This document shows positions 21,715 to 29,267 of a stretch of 39,192 nt of DNA, in pieces. Source of the stretch: an uncultured Desulfobacterium sp. (GTDB lineage Bacteria > Desulfobacterota > DSM-4660 > Desulfatiglandales > Desulfatiglandaceae). The notes under the pieces were generated by a model. That model ran no database searches. It had not been told where the DNA came from and was given only the letters and a program-made list of their open reading frames with translations. The stretch covers positions 47,715 to 86,906 of the forward strand of contig LT984854.1 of assembly GCA_900258555.1 (NCBI GenBank), in the 5' to 3' direction. The position numbers and the translations under genes were made by a program. The first letter of the stretch is position 1. Each line of letters starts with the position of its first letter.

Positions 21715-24009
21715 CTATTTCTTGTTTGCCGCTTCTCTTTTCAAGCTGAACAGAACCCTTTCCGGGGTCAGCGGCAGTTCCCTGATTCGAACGCCGACGG
21801 CATCGTGGATCGCATTGGCGATGGCGGCAGCGGGCAACAATACCGGCGGATTCCCGACCCCTCTGGCCCCATAAGGGCCGTTAGGTGTTTTTGTTTCTGT
21901 AACAGCGATCCGGATTTTCGGCTGATTTATGGCAAACGGCATTTTATAGTCTATCAGGTTCGGATTGGTGACCCTTCCACCGTCGAAAACAACTTCTTCC
22001 CACAGGGCATAGCCGAGACCCATCATGATCCCGCCCTGGATCTGTCCTTCCGTTCCCAATGGGTTTATCATTCGTCCCGCATCATGACAAGAGTATATAT
22101 TCTCGACACGGACCATGCCTGTGTCCCTATCCACGCTTACCTCCACCACCTGACAGGCATATGTGTGGGCCGGTGTGGCAGGATACGGGTTTCCTTCCAC
22201 CTTTTCATAGGCATACGCCTGAAAAGGCGCAAGAACAGTGCTTTTTCCCATAGGGGCGCCGCCTTGGAAGAAATAGGAACCCATGGCCAACTCCAGCAAA
22301 CTGATGGCCTTTTCGGGGTTATCCCGGTCTCGGATCATCTGCCCGACCAGTTCCAGGTTTTCAGCAGGGCTTTCCAGCATGGCTGCCGCACCACTGAAAA
22401 GCTGCACCTTTAAATCCCTTGCCGCCTCAATCACCGCATTTCCCATATTAAAGGTGACCCGGTCCCCGAATGTGCCTGTATCATAGGGAGCCGTATCCGT
22501 GTCACCGACGGTAACGGCAATCTGATCGGCAGGTATGTCCATCTCCTGCGCCAGTATTTGCGCCAGCACAGTGCTTGATCCCTGCCCGTGGTCAATGGCA
22601 CCTATTACCAGATGAAGGCTGCCGTCTTCACTCAGCTTGACCAAGGCTGACGATGTCATGCCGACGAGTTCGTACTGGCAGCAGCAAAGTCCCCACCCAC
22701 GGTTTTTACTCTTTTTCCTCTGCTTCCAGTTACTGATTTTGGCGACACTGTTTAAGGCCTCTTGTATGCCCACCGCCTCCATACGTTGTCCGGTTGCGCT
22801 TGTATCCCCATCGGAGATCAGATTCTTAATTCGAAAATCAAGGGGATCCAGGTTCAACTCCCTTGCAATACGGTCCATGTGGGATTCACAGGCAAAACCG
22901 GCCTGGACGCCCCCAGGGCCTCTCATGAAGGAAAAATTCATCTTATTAGTGTAGACACTGAGACTGTCTATCTTGAAATGGGGCGTCCGGTAGGGACCCA
23001 GGATGGTGTTGGCCCCCAAAGCCGCCACACCGGGCCCATGACCGGCATATCCTCCGGTATCAAACAGGAGACGGGCTTCACGGGTGACAATCTTCCCGTC
23101 CTTTTTTACACCTGTCTTCAGGTGGATCACGCAACCGTGCCGGGCTGAGGTGTAGGTCATCATTTCAGATCGAGTCAATTGCATTTTCACAGGTTTCCCC
23201 GTCATCCTTGCCAGAAGCGCACAGAAGTGCTCCACAGTGATATCCGTTTTTCCGCCGAATCCCCCCCCCACTTCCGTGCCGATGACCCGAATCCGGTTGA
23301 GGGGCAACCCCATGATCTCCCCCAGGGCCATCCGGATCGCAAATATTGCCTGGGTGGATGTCCAAATCTCCAGACGTCCGTTCGAATCAAACCGGGCCGT
23401 GACGGCATGCGGTTCGATGAAGCCATGGTGTTGGACAGGAGTGGAAAACCGATCTTCGAAAATCAGATCAGACTCCCGCCATCCCTGCTCCGGATCTCCT
23501 CCGGAGATCTTTGTCTGCCCGCATACATTTCCGTATCGTATGAGACCAGGCATGGCGCAGGCATAAGCCTCAGCGCCTTCATGGATCAAAGGTGCCCCGG
23601 GGCCAAGCGCCTCTTCAGGATCAAACACGGGTTTCAGCTCTTCATATTCCACCTGAATCAATTCAGCGGCTTCCTCGGCAATCTCCCGTTTGGTAGCGGC
23701 CACCACGGCAAGTGGTTCGCCCATAAAACGGGCCTTGTCGCCTGCCAGTACGGGGGTGTCTTTCACCATCAAGCCCCAGCATACCTGGGGGACATCTTTA
23801 GCGGTAAGAATAGTCTTCACACCGCTGAGTTTTTCCGCTTTTTCCGTATCCACATGGACTATCCTGGCGTGAGGATAGGGGCTTGCCAGGAATTTCGCAT
23901 GGAGCATACCAGGCATTTTTATATCCGGGCCATATACCGCATCACCGCATGCCTTGCGCCGCCCGTCCACTCTGGCAAAGGGCCGGCCGATTATCTCATT
24001 TTTTGCCAT
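21715..24009 (-). CDS. xanthine dehydrogenase family molybdopterin-binding large subunit
   Basis: Large (CoxL-like) subunit of a molybdenum hydroxylase, 764 residues from the ATG at 24009, which has an AAGGAGGA site; the frame's ATG at 24135 would only add unrelated residues read from the small-subunit gene. Family marks: Gly-Arg-Pro-Phe-Ala-Arg-Val-Asp-Gly at the N-terminus, Val-Gly-Gly-Gly-Phe-Gly-Gly-Lys (Moco loop), Phe-Met-Arg-Gly-Pro-Gly-Gly-Val-Gln (second Moco loop, not the Cys-Ser-Phe-Arg loop of true CO dehydrogenase), and Gly-Gln-Gly-Ser-Ser-Thr. At residue 720 the motif that should read Val-Gly-Glu-Pro-Pro reads Val-Gly-Asn-Pro-Pro: the catalytic Glu is Asn (codon AAT, 21852-21850). 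The substrate is unknown. Overlaps the small-subunit stop by 14 bp. Confidence 0.93.
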   Translation of the reverse strand: MAKNEIIGRPFARVDGRRKACGDAVYGPDIKMPGMLHAKFLASPYPHARIVHVDTEKAEKLSGVKTILTAKDVPQVCWGLMVKDTPVLAGDKARFMGEPLAVVAATKREIAEEAAELIQVEYEELKPVFDPEEALGPGAPLIHEGAEAYACAMPGLIRYGNVCGQTKISGGDPEQGWRESDLIFEDRFSTPVQHHGFIEPHAVTARFDSNGRLEIWTSTQAIFAIRMALGEIMGLPLNRIRVIGTEVGGGFGGKTDITVEHFCALLARMTGKPVKMQLTRSEMMTYTSARHGCVIHLKTGVKKDGKIVTREARLLFDTGGYAGHGPGVAALGANTILGPYRTPHFKIDSLSVYTNKMNFSFMRGPGGVQAGFACESHMDRIARELNLDPLDFRIKNLISDGDTSATGQRMEAVGIQEALNSVAKISNWKQRKKSKNRGWGLCCCQYELVGMTSSALVKLSEDGSLHLVIGAIDHGQGSSTVLAQILAQEMDIPADQIAVTVGDTDTAPYDTGTFGDRVTFNMGNAVIEAARDLKVQLFSGAAAMLESPAENLELVGQMIRDRDNPEKAISLLELAMGSYFFQGGAPMGKSTVLAPFQAYAYEKVEGNPYPATPAHTYACQVVEVSVDRDTGMVRVENIYSCHDAGRMINPLGTEGQIQGGIMMGLGYALWEEVVFDGGRVTNPNLIDYKMPFAINQPKIRIAVTETKTPNGPYGARGVGNPPVLLPAAAIANAIHDAVGVRIRELPLTPERVLFSLKREAANKK

Positions 24010-24484
24010 GACGTCCTCCTTGTAGCGGCCTGACCGAGGAAACCGCATCGATAATTTTCTGATATCCAGTGCACCTGCAAAAATTTCCCGAAAGGTACAT
24101 CCGGATATCATCCCCGGACGGATTCGGATTTTCATCCAAAAGGGCCTTTGAGGTTAATATCATTCCGGGCGTGCAATAGCCGCATTGGATGGCCCAGTTT
24201 TCAACAAATGCCTCCTGCAATGGATGGAGGGCGCCGTCTTGGGCCAGTCCTTCAATGGTTAGGATCTTTCTACCTTCCGCCTGCAAGGCCAACACCAGGC
24301 AGGACTTTATTGCCATGCCATCCATCAACACCGTGCAGGCGCCGCAGGCACCGCTGTCGCAACCTGTTTTGGTTCCGGTAAGGTTGAGATGATCACGAAT
24401 AACATCCTGCAACGTCTCTCCGGCATTTACTTCCAGCATATAGTCTATGCCATTGACCGTCAGACAGAGTTTATACTTTTTCAT
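23996..24484 (-). CDS. molybdenum hydroxylase [2Fe-2S] small subunit
   Basis: CoxS-like iron-sulfur subunit, 162 residues, typical. The N-terminal plant-ferredoxin-type cluster is Gly-Cys-Asp-Ser-Gly-Ala-Cys-Gly-Ala-Cys (about 41-50) with its last Cys near 62, and the helical C-terminal domain holds the second cluster: Gln-Cys-Gly-Tyr-Cys-Thr-Pro-Gly (about 100-107) and Asn-Phe-Cys-Arg-Cys-Thr-Gly-Tyr-Gln (about 134-142). All eight ligands are present, so electron transfer from Moco to FAD should be intact. Only 2 bp separate it from the FAD subunit stop upstream, and it overlaps the large subunit. Confidence 0.95.
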   Translation of the reverse strand: MKKYKLCLTVNGIDYMLEVNAGETLQDVIRDHLNLTGTKTGCDSGACGACTVLMDGMAIKSCLVLALQAEGRKILTIEGLAQDGALHPLQEAFVENWAIQCGYCTPGMILTSKALLDENPNPSGDDIRMYLSGNFCRCTGYQKIIDAVSSVRPLQGGRHGKK

Positions 24485-24486
24485 GC

Positions 24487-25353
24487 CTATTTCCTCCTGC
24501 CACTTGAGGCCGCCTTTAGGGCTCTTTGGATAAAGACCTCTATCAACTCTTTTTTATATTCAGCAGATCCTTGAAGATCGGAAACAGGACTGATTTCTTC
24601 TCTTGCCTTTTTGCCGGCCTCTGCAATTGTCTTGCCTGTAACGACTTTTCCCCTGATCACCGCCTCTGCATTTTTGGCCCGTATGGGAACGGGGCCAACA
24701 GCCCCCACGCACAAGCGGATTTCCTTGCAGGTGTCGGTGTCATGGTCTTTTAAAATAAAGGTTCCAACGCCTATGATGGCGGTATCAACGCCTCGGCTGC
24801 TATGTTTGATGTATATGGCATGGCCGAGATCAGGCAAAAGTGGTATGTCTATTTCCGCAAGGACCTCATCCGGCCGTATCGCTGTCTCAAAAAAATCCTT
24901 AAAGAAATTTTCCACAGACATTGTCCGTGCCCCTGTCGCGCTTATGAGCTTCAGCTTGGCCCCCAGCGCCATGAGCGCAGGGGCCACATCACCTGCAGGA
25001 TCGGCATGGCAGAGATTTCCTCCAAGTGTTCCCAGGTTTCTGATCTGAACAGAGGCCAGTTGCTTTTCCATGTCCGCCAGAATCGGCAGATGTTCACGGA
25101 TGAGTGGATCTGTTTCTAGTTGGCGATGAGTGGTGAGGGCGCCGATCTTTAGCGTATTTTTTGTTTTTCTTATAAATTTCAGATCAGCGACTCGGCTGAT
25201 ATCAATAAGAAGGCCGGGCCGGGCCAGACGTTGCCTGAGCAGTGGTACCAAGGATTGGCCTCCGGCGAGGATCTTTGCCTTGTCTCCGTATTTCTTCAAA
25301 CAATCGGTTACCTCGGTAACTGATGCCGCTCGAATATACCGCATGTCTTTCAT
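24487..25353 (-). CDS. molybdenum hydroxylase FAD-binding subunit
   Basis: CoxM-like flavin subunit, 288 residues. FAD-binding motifs are present: Ala-Gly-Gly-Gln-Ser-Leu-Val-Pro-Leu (about 31-39) and Asn-Leu-Gly-Thr-Leu-Gly-Gly-Asn-Leu-Cys-His-Ala-Asp-Pro (about 110-123). The C-terminal CO_deh_flav_C domain follows with Gly-Ala-Val-Gly-Pro-Val-Pro near residue 215. It passes electrons from the Fe-S clusters to an acceptor. Its ATG overlaps the stop of the coxG-like gene by 4 nt. Confidence 0.95.
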   Translation of the reverse strand: MKDMRYIRAASVTEVTDCLKKYGDKAKILAGGQSLVPLLRQRLARPGLLIDISRVADLKFIRKTKNTLKIGALTTHRQLETDPLIREHLPILADMEKQLASVQIRNLGTLGGNLCHADPAGDVAPALMALGAKLKLISATGARTMSVENFFKDFFETAIRPDEVLAEIDIPLLPDLGHAIYIKHSSRGVDTAIIGVGTFILKDHDTDTCKEIRLCVGAVGPVPIRAKNAEAVIRGKVVTGKTIAEAGKKAREEISPVSDLQGSAEYKKELIEVFIQRALKAASSGRRK

Positions 25354-25811
25354 TGTTTCCTTTCCTCATGTTTTAGGATGTCGCTTAATGAGGCCAAAAA
25401 ATTCTTCTCCATTTCTTTGGCCTTGGCCCTGAATATCCTCTCCCCGAAGGTGGCAATTTTTCCGCTGATGGAAAGATTGGAAGTATAGGTCAACCGGGTC
25501 CTGTCGGGATTGATTTCCTCCAGGGCCAGTTGATTTTCCTGCGTAAACCGCCCTGTATGGAACCGGTCCCGTCCTTGCATCTTTGAAACCAGGCGCACGG
25601 GAGGCTGCATTTCGACGATCGTCAACACAACGTCGAACCTCGCCTTTATAGGCCCGATCTTTACCTTTACGGTTCCTTTGAATTCCCCGTTGCTTTGGAC
25701 AGAAACAGATTCACACCCGGGGATACAATTTTTGAGGCATGCCGGGTCAAGAAGTTTTTCCCATACTTCTTTTACCGGGCCATCCAAGGTAATCGATGAT
25801 TCTATGATCAT
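25350..25811 (-). CDS. CoxG-like SRPBCC protein
   Basis: Carbon monoxide dehydrogenase subunit G family, 153 residues, SRPBCC fold. In aerobic CO oxidisers CoxG recruits the enzyme to the membrane; homologues accompany many other molybdenum hydroxylases. Evidence: Ile-Thr-Leu-Asp-Gly-Pro-Val-Lys-Glu-Val-Trp near the start, Leu-Lys-Asn-Cys-Ile-Pro-Gly-Cys (about 30-37), Gly-Thr-Val-Lys-Val-Lys-Ile-Gly-Pro-Ile-Lys-Ala, and Ser-Gly-Lys-Ile-Ala-Thr-Phe-Gly-Glu-Arg-Ile. First gene of the operon; the order G-M-S-L points to one transcript from the promoter at 25983-26011. Confidence 0.92.
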   Translation of the reverse strand: MIIESSITLDGPVKEVWEKLLDPACLKNCIPGCESVSVQSNGEFKGTVKVKIGPIKARFDVVLTIVEMQPPVRLVSKMQGRDRFHTGRFTQENQLALEEINPDRTRLTYTSNLSISGKIATFGERIFRAKAKEMEKNFLASLSDILKHEERKQ

Positions 25812-25941
25812 GGCGGTTGATCTTTTGGATGGGTACAGGTGTAAATGTGTTGTTAGAGTTCAGCGCCTTGAAAGCGGGTCAGTCCGCTGTGTCTCTTTTT
25901 AGAACCCCGCATATTTGAGAGTCGCTCTGTAGAAAAGGCAG

Positions 25942-26012
25942 CTTGACACACAGGTAATAAGAACTCGCATTCTTAGGAAAAAAGTATAGGAAGACACGCC
26001 TCGTGTGTCAAG
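25942..26012. promoter_or_regulatory. inverted repeat flanking the coxG promoter
   Basis: CTTGACACAC at 25942-25951 is matched perfectly by GTGTGTCAAG at 26003-26012. The distal arm contains the -35 box and the proximal arm lies about 30 bp after the -10 box. A smaller repeat GACAC-N7-GTGTC (25993-26009) sits between -35 and -10. A regulator binding either site would block the promoter; the regulator is unknown. Confidence 0.45.
25983..26011 (-). promoter_or_regulatory. strong sigma-70 promoter of the cox-like operon
   Basis: Minus strand: perfect TTGACA (26011-26006), 17-bp spacer, TATACT (25988-25983), five of six matches to TATAAT. It points at coxG, leaving a leader of about 165 nt. Confidence 0.7.
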
Positions 26013-26210
26013 GCAAAATGGCATTCGCCATATTGTGTACAGAATGAAGTTGAAACAAGGAAATCATATATCTCACGACTAATAAAAAAAATGAAAGAAC
26101 AAACCGGGATACTTAACTATCGACAACATGATATTGAGAGGACTAACATTATAATCAATATTGCGATGGGGTCTAAGGCTGGTTGGTGGGTGTAACTGCT
26201 TGGTTTCAAT

Positions 26211-26287
26211 TGGTGGGCCGTGCGAGAGTCGAACTCACGACCAACGGATTAAAAGTCCGCTGCTCTACCGAACTGAGCTAACGGCCC
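26211..26287 (-). tRNA. tRNA-Lys (UUU)
   Basis: A full cloverleaf on the minus strand, 77 nt including encoded CCA (26213-26211). Acceptor GGGCCGT (26287-26281) pairs with ACGGCCC; the D arm is GCTC/GAGC, the anticodon stem GCGGA/TCCGT encloses loop CTTTTAA with anticodon TTT, the T arm GTGAG/CTCGC encloses TTCGACT. Discriminator base A. Confidence 0.97.
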
Positions 26288-26303
26288 ACTATCAATAGCG
26301 ACT

Positions 26304-26332
26304 TTTCTACCACCATCGGGTATTGTTGTCAA
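26304..26332 (-). promoter_or_regulatory. promoter of tRNA-Lys
   Basis: TTGACA (26332-26327), 17-bp spacer, TAGAAA (26309-26304) on the minus strand; the -10 ends 16 bp before the mature tRNA 5' end, a normal distance for a short 5' leader. Confidence 0.6.
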
Positions 26333-26361
26333 AACATTTCTAGGCTTTTTAAACACAGAAA

Positions 26362-26871
26362 TTAATAGCCATTTGCACAATCAGTATGTAAGTTAAGCCA
26401 CTTACGAAGGGACTGCTCAACAATCCAGCCGGAGAAAAGCTCCCTGCCCGCCACTGTCATAAACTGATGTGCCTTTGTCTGCCCCAGTAAATTCATCAGC
26501 CTGGGGCAGAGATAGTTTACACAAAAGAAATATCTTGCAATGAGTTTACAGCCGGTATTTCCAAGAAACAGACAGTGGCCGGCGATCTCCCGTGATTCAG
26601 GGAGTTCCACTCCCATGAGGAGATTGATTAAAATGAGCATAGTGTCATACCATCCTTCCACATCCTGCATGCAGCAGCTTCCGTGCCCTTGCCCGGCGCA
26701 GTCGGAGCAGGTTGCTGCGATGTCGGCATGTTGCATCATCCGGATTGTGCGGCCGATGTCTTCTTTGTATACTTCTATCTGATTGACGATTATCTCATCA
26801 TCCAGGATGCGCTCACCATAGAGGGAATAAAGCCCTCTGGCGCTGTCAATCAGCCTGTTGATGTCGGCCAC
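26362..26871 (-). CDS. cysteine-rich protein, YkgJ-like variant, unknown function
   Basis: I do not recognise a named family with confidence. The 169-residue protein has a helical N-terminal half and a spaced cysteine cluster: Cys-Ser-Asp-Cys (55-58), Cys-Cys (67-68), Cys in Gly-His-Cys-Leu-Phe-Leu (about 99), Gly-Cys-Lys-Leu-Ile-Ala-Arg (about 107), Phe-Phe-Cys-Val-Asn-Tyr-Leu-Cys-Pro (116-122). The order CxxC, CC, C-x-F-L, GC-x-L-x3-R, C-x5-C resembles the YkgJ cluster, but with longer gaps. It starts with GTG at 26871 sharing a base with the hisD stop (TAGTG), so it is translated with hisD. A metal or Fe-S binding role is inferred only. Confidence 0.7.
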   Translation of the reverse strand: MADINRLIDSARGLYSLYGERILDDEIIVNQIEVYKEDIGRTIRMMQHADIAATCSDCAGQGHGSCCMQDVEGWYDTMLILINLLMGVELPESREIAGHCLFLGNTGCKLIARYFFCVNYLCPRLMNLLGQTKAHQFMTVAGRELFSGWIVEQSLRKWLNLHTDCANGY

Positions 26872-28163
26872 TATTTAAATCTTTCCCTTATGGTCCTTGC
26901 GTGAAGGGGCAGGCCCTCTGCCTCGGCCAGCGTGATAACAGTATCCTTCAGGCCCGCAAGACCCTCTTTACTCAGATACTGAAATGTCGGCTTTTTGATG
27001 AAGTCATCCACTGATAGTCCTGAAAACATCCGTGCACACTGGCCTGTGGGCAATACGTGATTGGTGCCCGAGGCATAGTCTCCCACAGGGACGGGCGCAT
27101 AGGGACCAAGAAATATGGAGCCCGCGTGTTTTATGCTGTTTAGGGTAATAAACGGGTCTTTTGTCAGGACCTGGAGGTGTTCCGCCGCATATTCATTTGT
27201 AAATGCGATGGCCTGATCCATGTCTTTCGCCACCAGAACATAGGAGTGCTTGGAAAGGGAGGATTCAAGGATCTCCTTTCTGGCGAGCGTGGCGAATTCC
27301 CTCTCGATGATATCGCAAACCTGCCGGGCAAGTTGTTCAGAGGTTGTGACCAGCACGGCCGCGGAATCCGGGTCATGTTCCACCTGGGATAGAAAATCTA
27401 TTGCAATCAGATTGGGATTTCCGCTTTCGTCAGCAAGAATAAGCGCCTCGCTGGGACCTGCCGGTGAATCAATATCCACCTGACCGTAAACCAGCATCTT
27501 TGCCGCGGTCACATATTTGTTTCCCGGGCCTACGATCTTGTGGACCCTCGGCATGGTCTTTGTTCCATAGGCAAGCCCTGCAACGCCCCATGGGCCGCCC
27601 ACCTTGAATATGCGGTCACATCCGGCAATATCCGCCGCCACCAGGGTCGCCGGGTTTGCCGTCATCCCCTTGCCCGGCGGTGTGATGGCCACCACCTGGC
27701 CCACGCCCGCAACCTTTGCCGGAAGCACGGTCATCAGAATGGAGCTGGGATAAACTGCAGTGCCCCCGGGGATGTAACAGCCTACGATATCCATGGGTCT
27801 TGTAACGCGGCCTGCAAGGATGCCCTTACGCACCTCAATGGACCACATCTCGCGTTCGATCTGGGCGCGGTGGAATTTGATGATGTTCCGGGCCGCTGCC
27901 TTGAGGCATTCGGTTACACTGGGGTCAATCTGATTATAAGCAGCCTTGATCTCTTCAGGTGTCGCCTCCAGATCAGCAGGTGTAATGTCTGTTTTGTGCT
28001 TTTTGTAGTGTTCCAGGGTAACGTCATCTCCCCTGCTCTTTACATCAGCCACAATCTTTCGGACATCTTCATAAATGGAAGAGATATCTTCCATGGACCT
28101 TTCCATGATAGCCTTGTATTGTTCCGGTCCAAGGCTGTCTATCTTTTCTGGTTTGAGTAGCAT
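26871..28163 (-). CDS. hisD: histidinol dehydrogenase
   Basis: Zinc-dependent NAD enzyme for the last two steps of histidine synthesis, L-histidinol to L-histidine, 430 residues, normal length. Signatures: Gly-Cys-Tyr-Ile-Pro-Gly-Gly-Thr-Ala-Val-Tyr-Pro-Ser (about 130-142), the Ile-Val-Gly-Pro-Gly-Asn-Lys-Tyr-Val NAD segment, Asp-Ser-Pro-Ala-Gly-Pro-Ser-Glu, the metal/catalytic Gln-Val-Glu-His-Asp-Pro, and Glu-His-Leu. AAAGGAGG lies 5 nt from the ATG. No other his genes are adjacent; its partner downstream is the cysteine-cluster gene, with overlapping stop/start. Confidence 0.97.
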   Translation of the reverse strand: MLLKPEKIDSLGPEQYKAIMERSMEDISSIYEDVRKIVADVKSRGDDVTLEHYKKHKTDITPADLEATPEEIKAAYNQIDPSVTECLKAAARNIIKFHRAQIEREMWSIEVRKGILAGRVTRPMDIVGCYIPGGTAVYPSSILMTVLPAKVAGVGQVVAITPPGKGMTANPATLVAADIAGCDRIFKVGGPWGVAGLAYGTKTMPRVHKIVGPGNKYVTAAKMLVYGQVDIDSPAGPSEALILADESGNPNLIAIDFLSQVEHDPDSAAVLVTTSEQLARQVCDIIEREFATLARKEILESSLSKHSYVLVAKDMDQAIAFTNEYAAEHLQVLTKDPFITLNSIKHAGSIFLGPYAPVPVGDYASGTNHVLPTGQCARMFSGLSVDDFIKKPTFQYLSKEGLAGLKDTVITLAEAEGLPLHARTIRERFK

Positions 28164-28215
28164 TATGTCCTCCTTTTCTTCTATGTATCCACTTGCCGTA
28201 ACCAGCAGTAATGGC

Positions 28216-29199
28216 TCAGGGCATAGGCCTTGTCATCAGTGCGTCTTGGTTTTGTTGCTGATGAAATCTGGGGTGAATGGTCATTCTCCTTGAGCAGGCG
28301 CTTGTCAGCCAGACATAGTCAGCGCTTTCCCTTGCCAGTGTTGTTTGCCCCTCAATCGGCGTCAGCATAATGGTTGCCATTTTGGCGGGCTGCCTCTTTA
28401 TTGTCCTGTCAGGTATCCCGAATTTGTTTACTATATGACCGTTTCCGACAAAGACAACCACGGGCATTTGGGCATTTTTTATAGATTGCGCAATGTTTTC
28501 TGCCATTGTATCTTCCCAGACGCACTGGGCCTGATAAAAATTATCGAAATTCTTCAAATGCTTATGCGCCTCTTGATCAAATACTTCAGCCAGATAGTTG
28601 CGGTGTCTTTCATGGCTGAGGTCTATTTCTCCTGCCAGCTTGGACCTCTCATCGGCGCTGAGGCTGTCAAGCCCGGATCTGGCCACCTTTCTGACTATGC
28701 CGTTTTGTGCGTTGATGGCAAGGATCTTGCCCCCTTTGTCTTTCACTTCAAGGACCAGGGGCCGGTAAAGGCTGTAGTCAAAGGACCATTGGTTATCCCA
28801 ATCTACGGCATCAAGAAATTCCCCTTCTGTAATCTCCCCTGCCAGGTATCGGTCAATGGCTGGCTGCTGCATCTTCTGGAAACACTCCATTGCAACCGTA
28901 AGAGGGCCGCGCCGGGCGATCAATGCCTGTAAGATCTGGACCTGAATAAGGTGATGTTCCGGGTTGTCGTGCACCTCTCCGATGAAGATCAGATCAGAGG
29001 ATTCGATCCGTGCGATCATCTGCTCAAATGACAGGGTCTCGCCTGTTTCCATCTTGATGATCCGGCCGATGGAAAAATGACGGGACATCCCATCAATTTT
29101 AGCCAATGGCGGCATATTATGCCTCATAATGGAACAGCCTCCGGTAACTGCCAGCAGCGCAAGGACAAGGCAGAGACCCAGGCTTGATTTCATTGACAT
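28216..29199 (-). CDS. ChaN-family haem-binding lipoprotein
   Basis: Protein of the ChaN/PF04187 family, whose Campylobacter member is an iron-regulated, haem-binding outer-membrane lipoprotein. 327 residues from the ATG at 29199, chosen because AAGGAG is 9 nt upstream; a longer frame to 29253 exists. N-terminus: Lys then a hydrophobic segment ending Leu-Ala-Val-Thr-Gly-Gly-Cys, a plausible but not ideal lipobox. Family motifs: Phe-Ile-Gly-Glu-Val-His-Asp-Asn-Pro-Glu-His-His (about 75-86), Ala-Met-Glu-Cys-Phe (about 106-110), and Val-Val-Phe-Val-Gly-Asn-Gly-His (about 255-262). Divergent from uvrC, whose ATG is 68 bp away. Confidence 0.85.
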   Translation of the reverse strand: MSMKSSLGLCLVLALLAVTGGCSIMRHNMPPLAKIDGMSRHFSIGRIIKMETGETLSFEQMIARIESSDLIFIGEVHDNPEHHLIQVQILQALIARRGPLTVAMECFQKMQQPAIDRYLAGEITEGEFLDAVDWDNQWSFDYSLYRPLVLEVKDKGGKILAINAQNGIVRKVARSGLDSLSADERSKLAGEIDLSHERHRNYLAEVFDQEAHKHLKNFDNFYQAQCVWEDTMAENIAQSIKNAQMPVVVFVGNGHIVNKFGIPDRTIKRQPAKMATIMLTPIEGQTTLARESADYVWLTSACSRRMTIHPRFHQQQNQDALMTRPMP

Positions 29200-29267
29200 A
29201 GGTGTATCTCCTTGACTGGGGCAATCAATATCATTTACTGTTTTATTGCGCAACCAAATTAGACTTC

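Larger units (their letters stand above)
25812..26210. other. regulatory gap between coxG and tRNA-Lys
   Basis: About 400 bp without a gene. It contains the coxG promoter and its inverted repeats (annotated separately) and an ATGGC-N4-GCCAT hairpin near 26028-26041. The rest is AT-rich and featureless to my reading. Confidence 0.5.

Noticed and set aside
21715-25811. Aerobic carbon monoxide dehydrogenase (coxGMSL)
   Set aside because: The large subunit lacks the Ala-Tyr-X-Cys-Ser-Phe-Arg loop of true CO dehydrogenase and has a Gly-Pro-Gly loop instead; only the gene set resembles cox.
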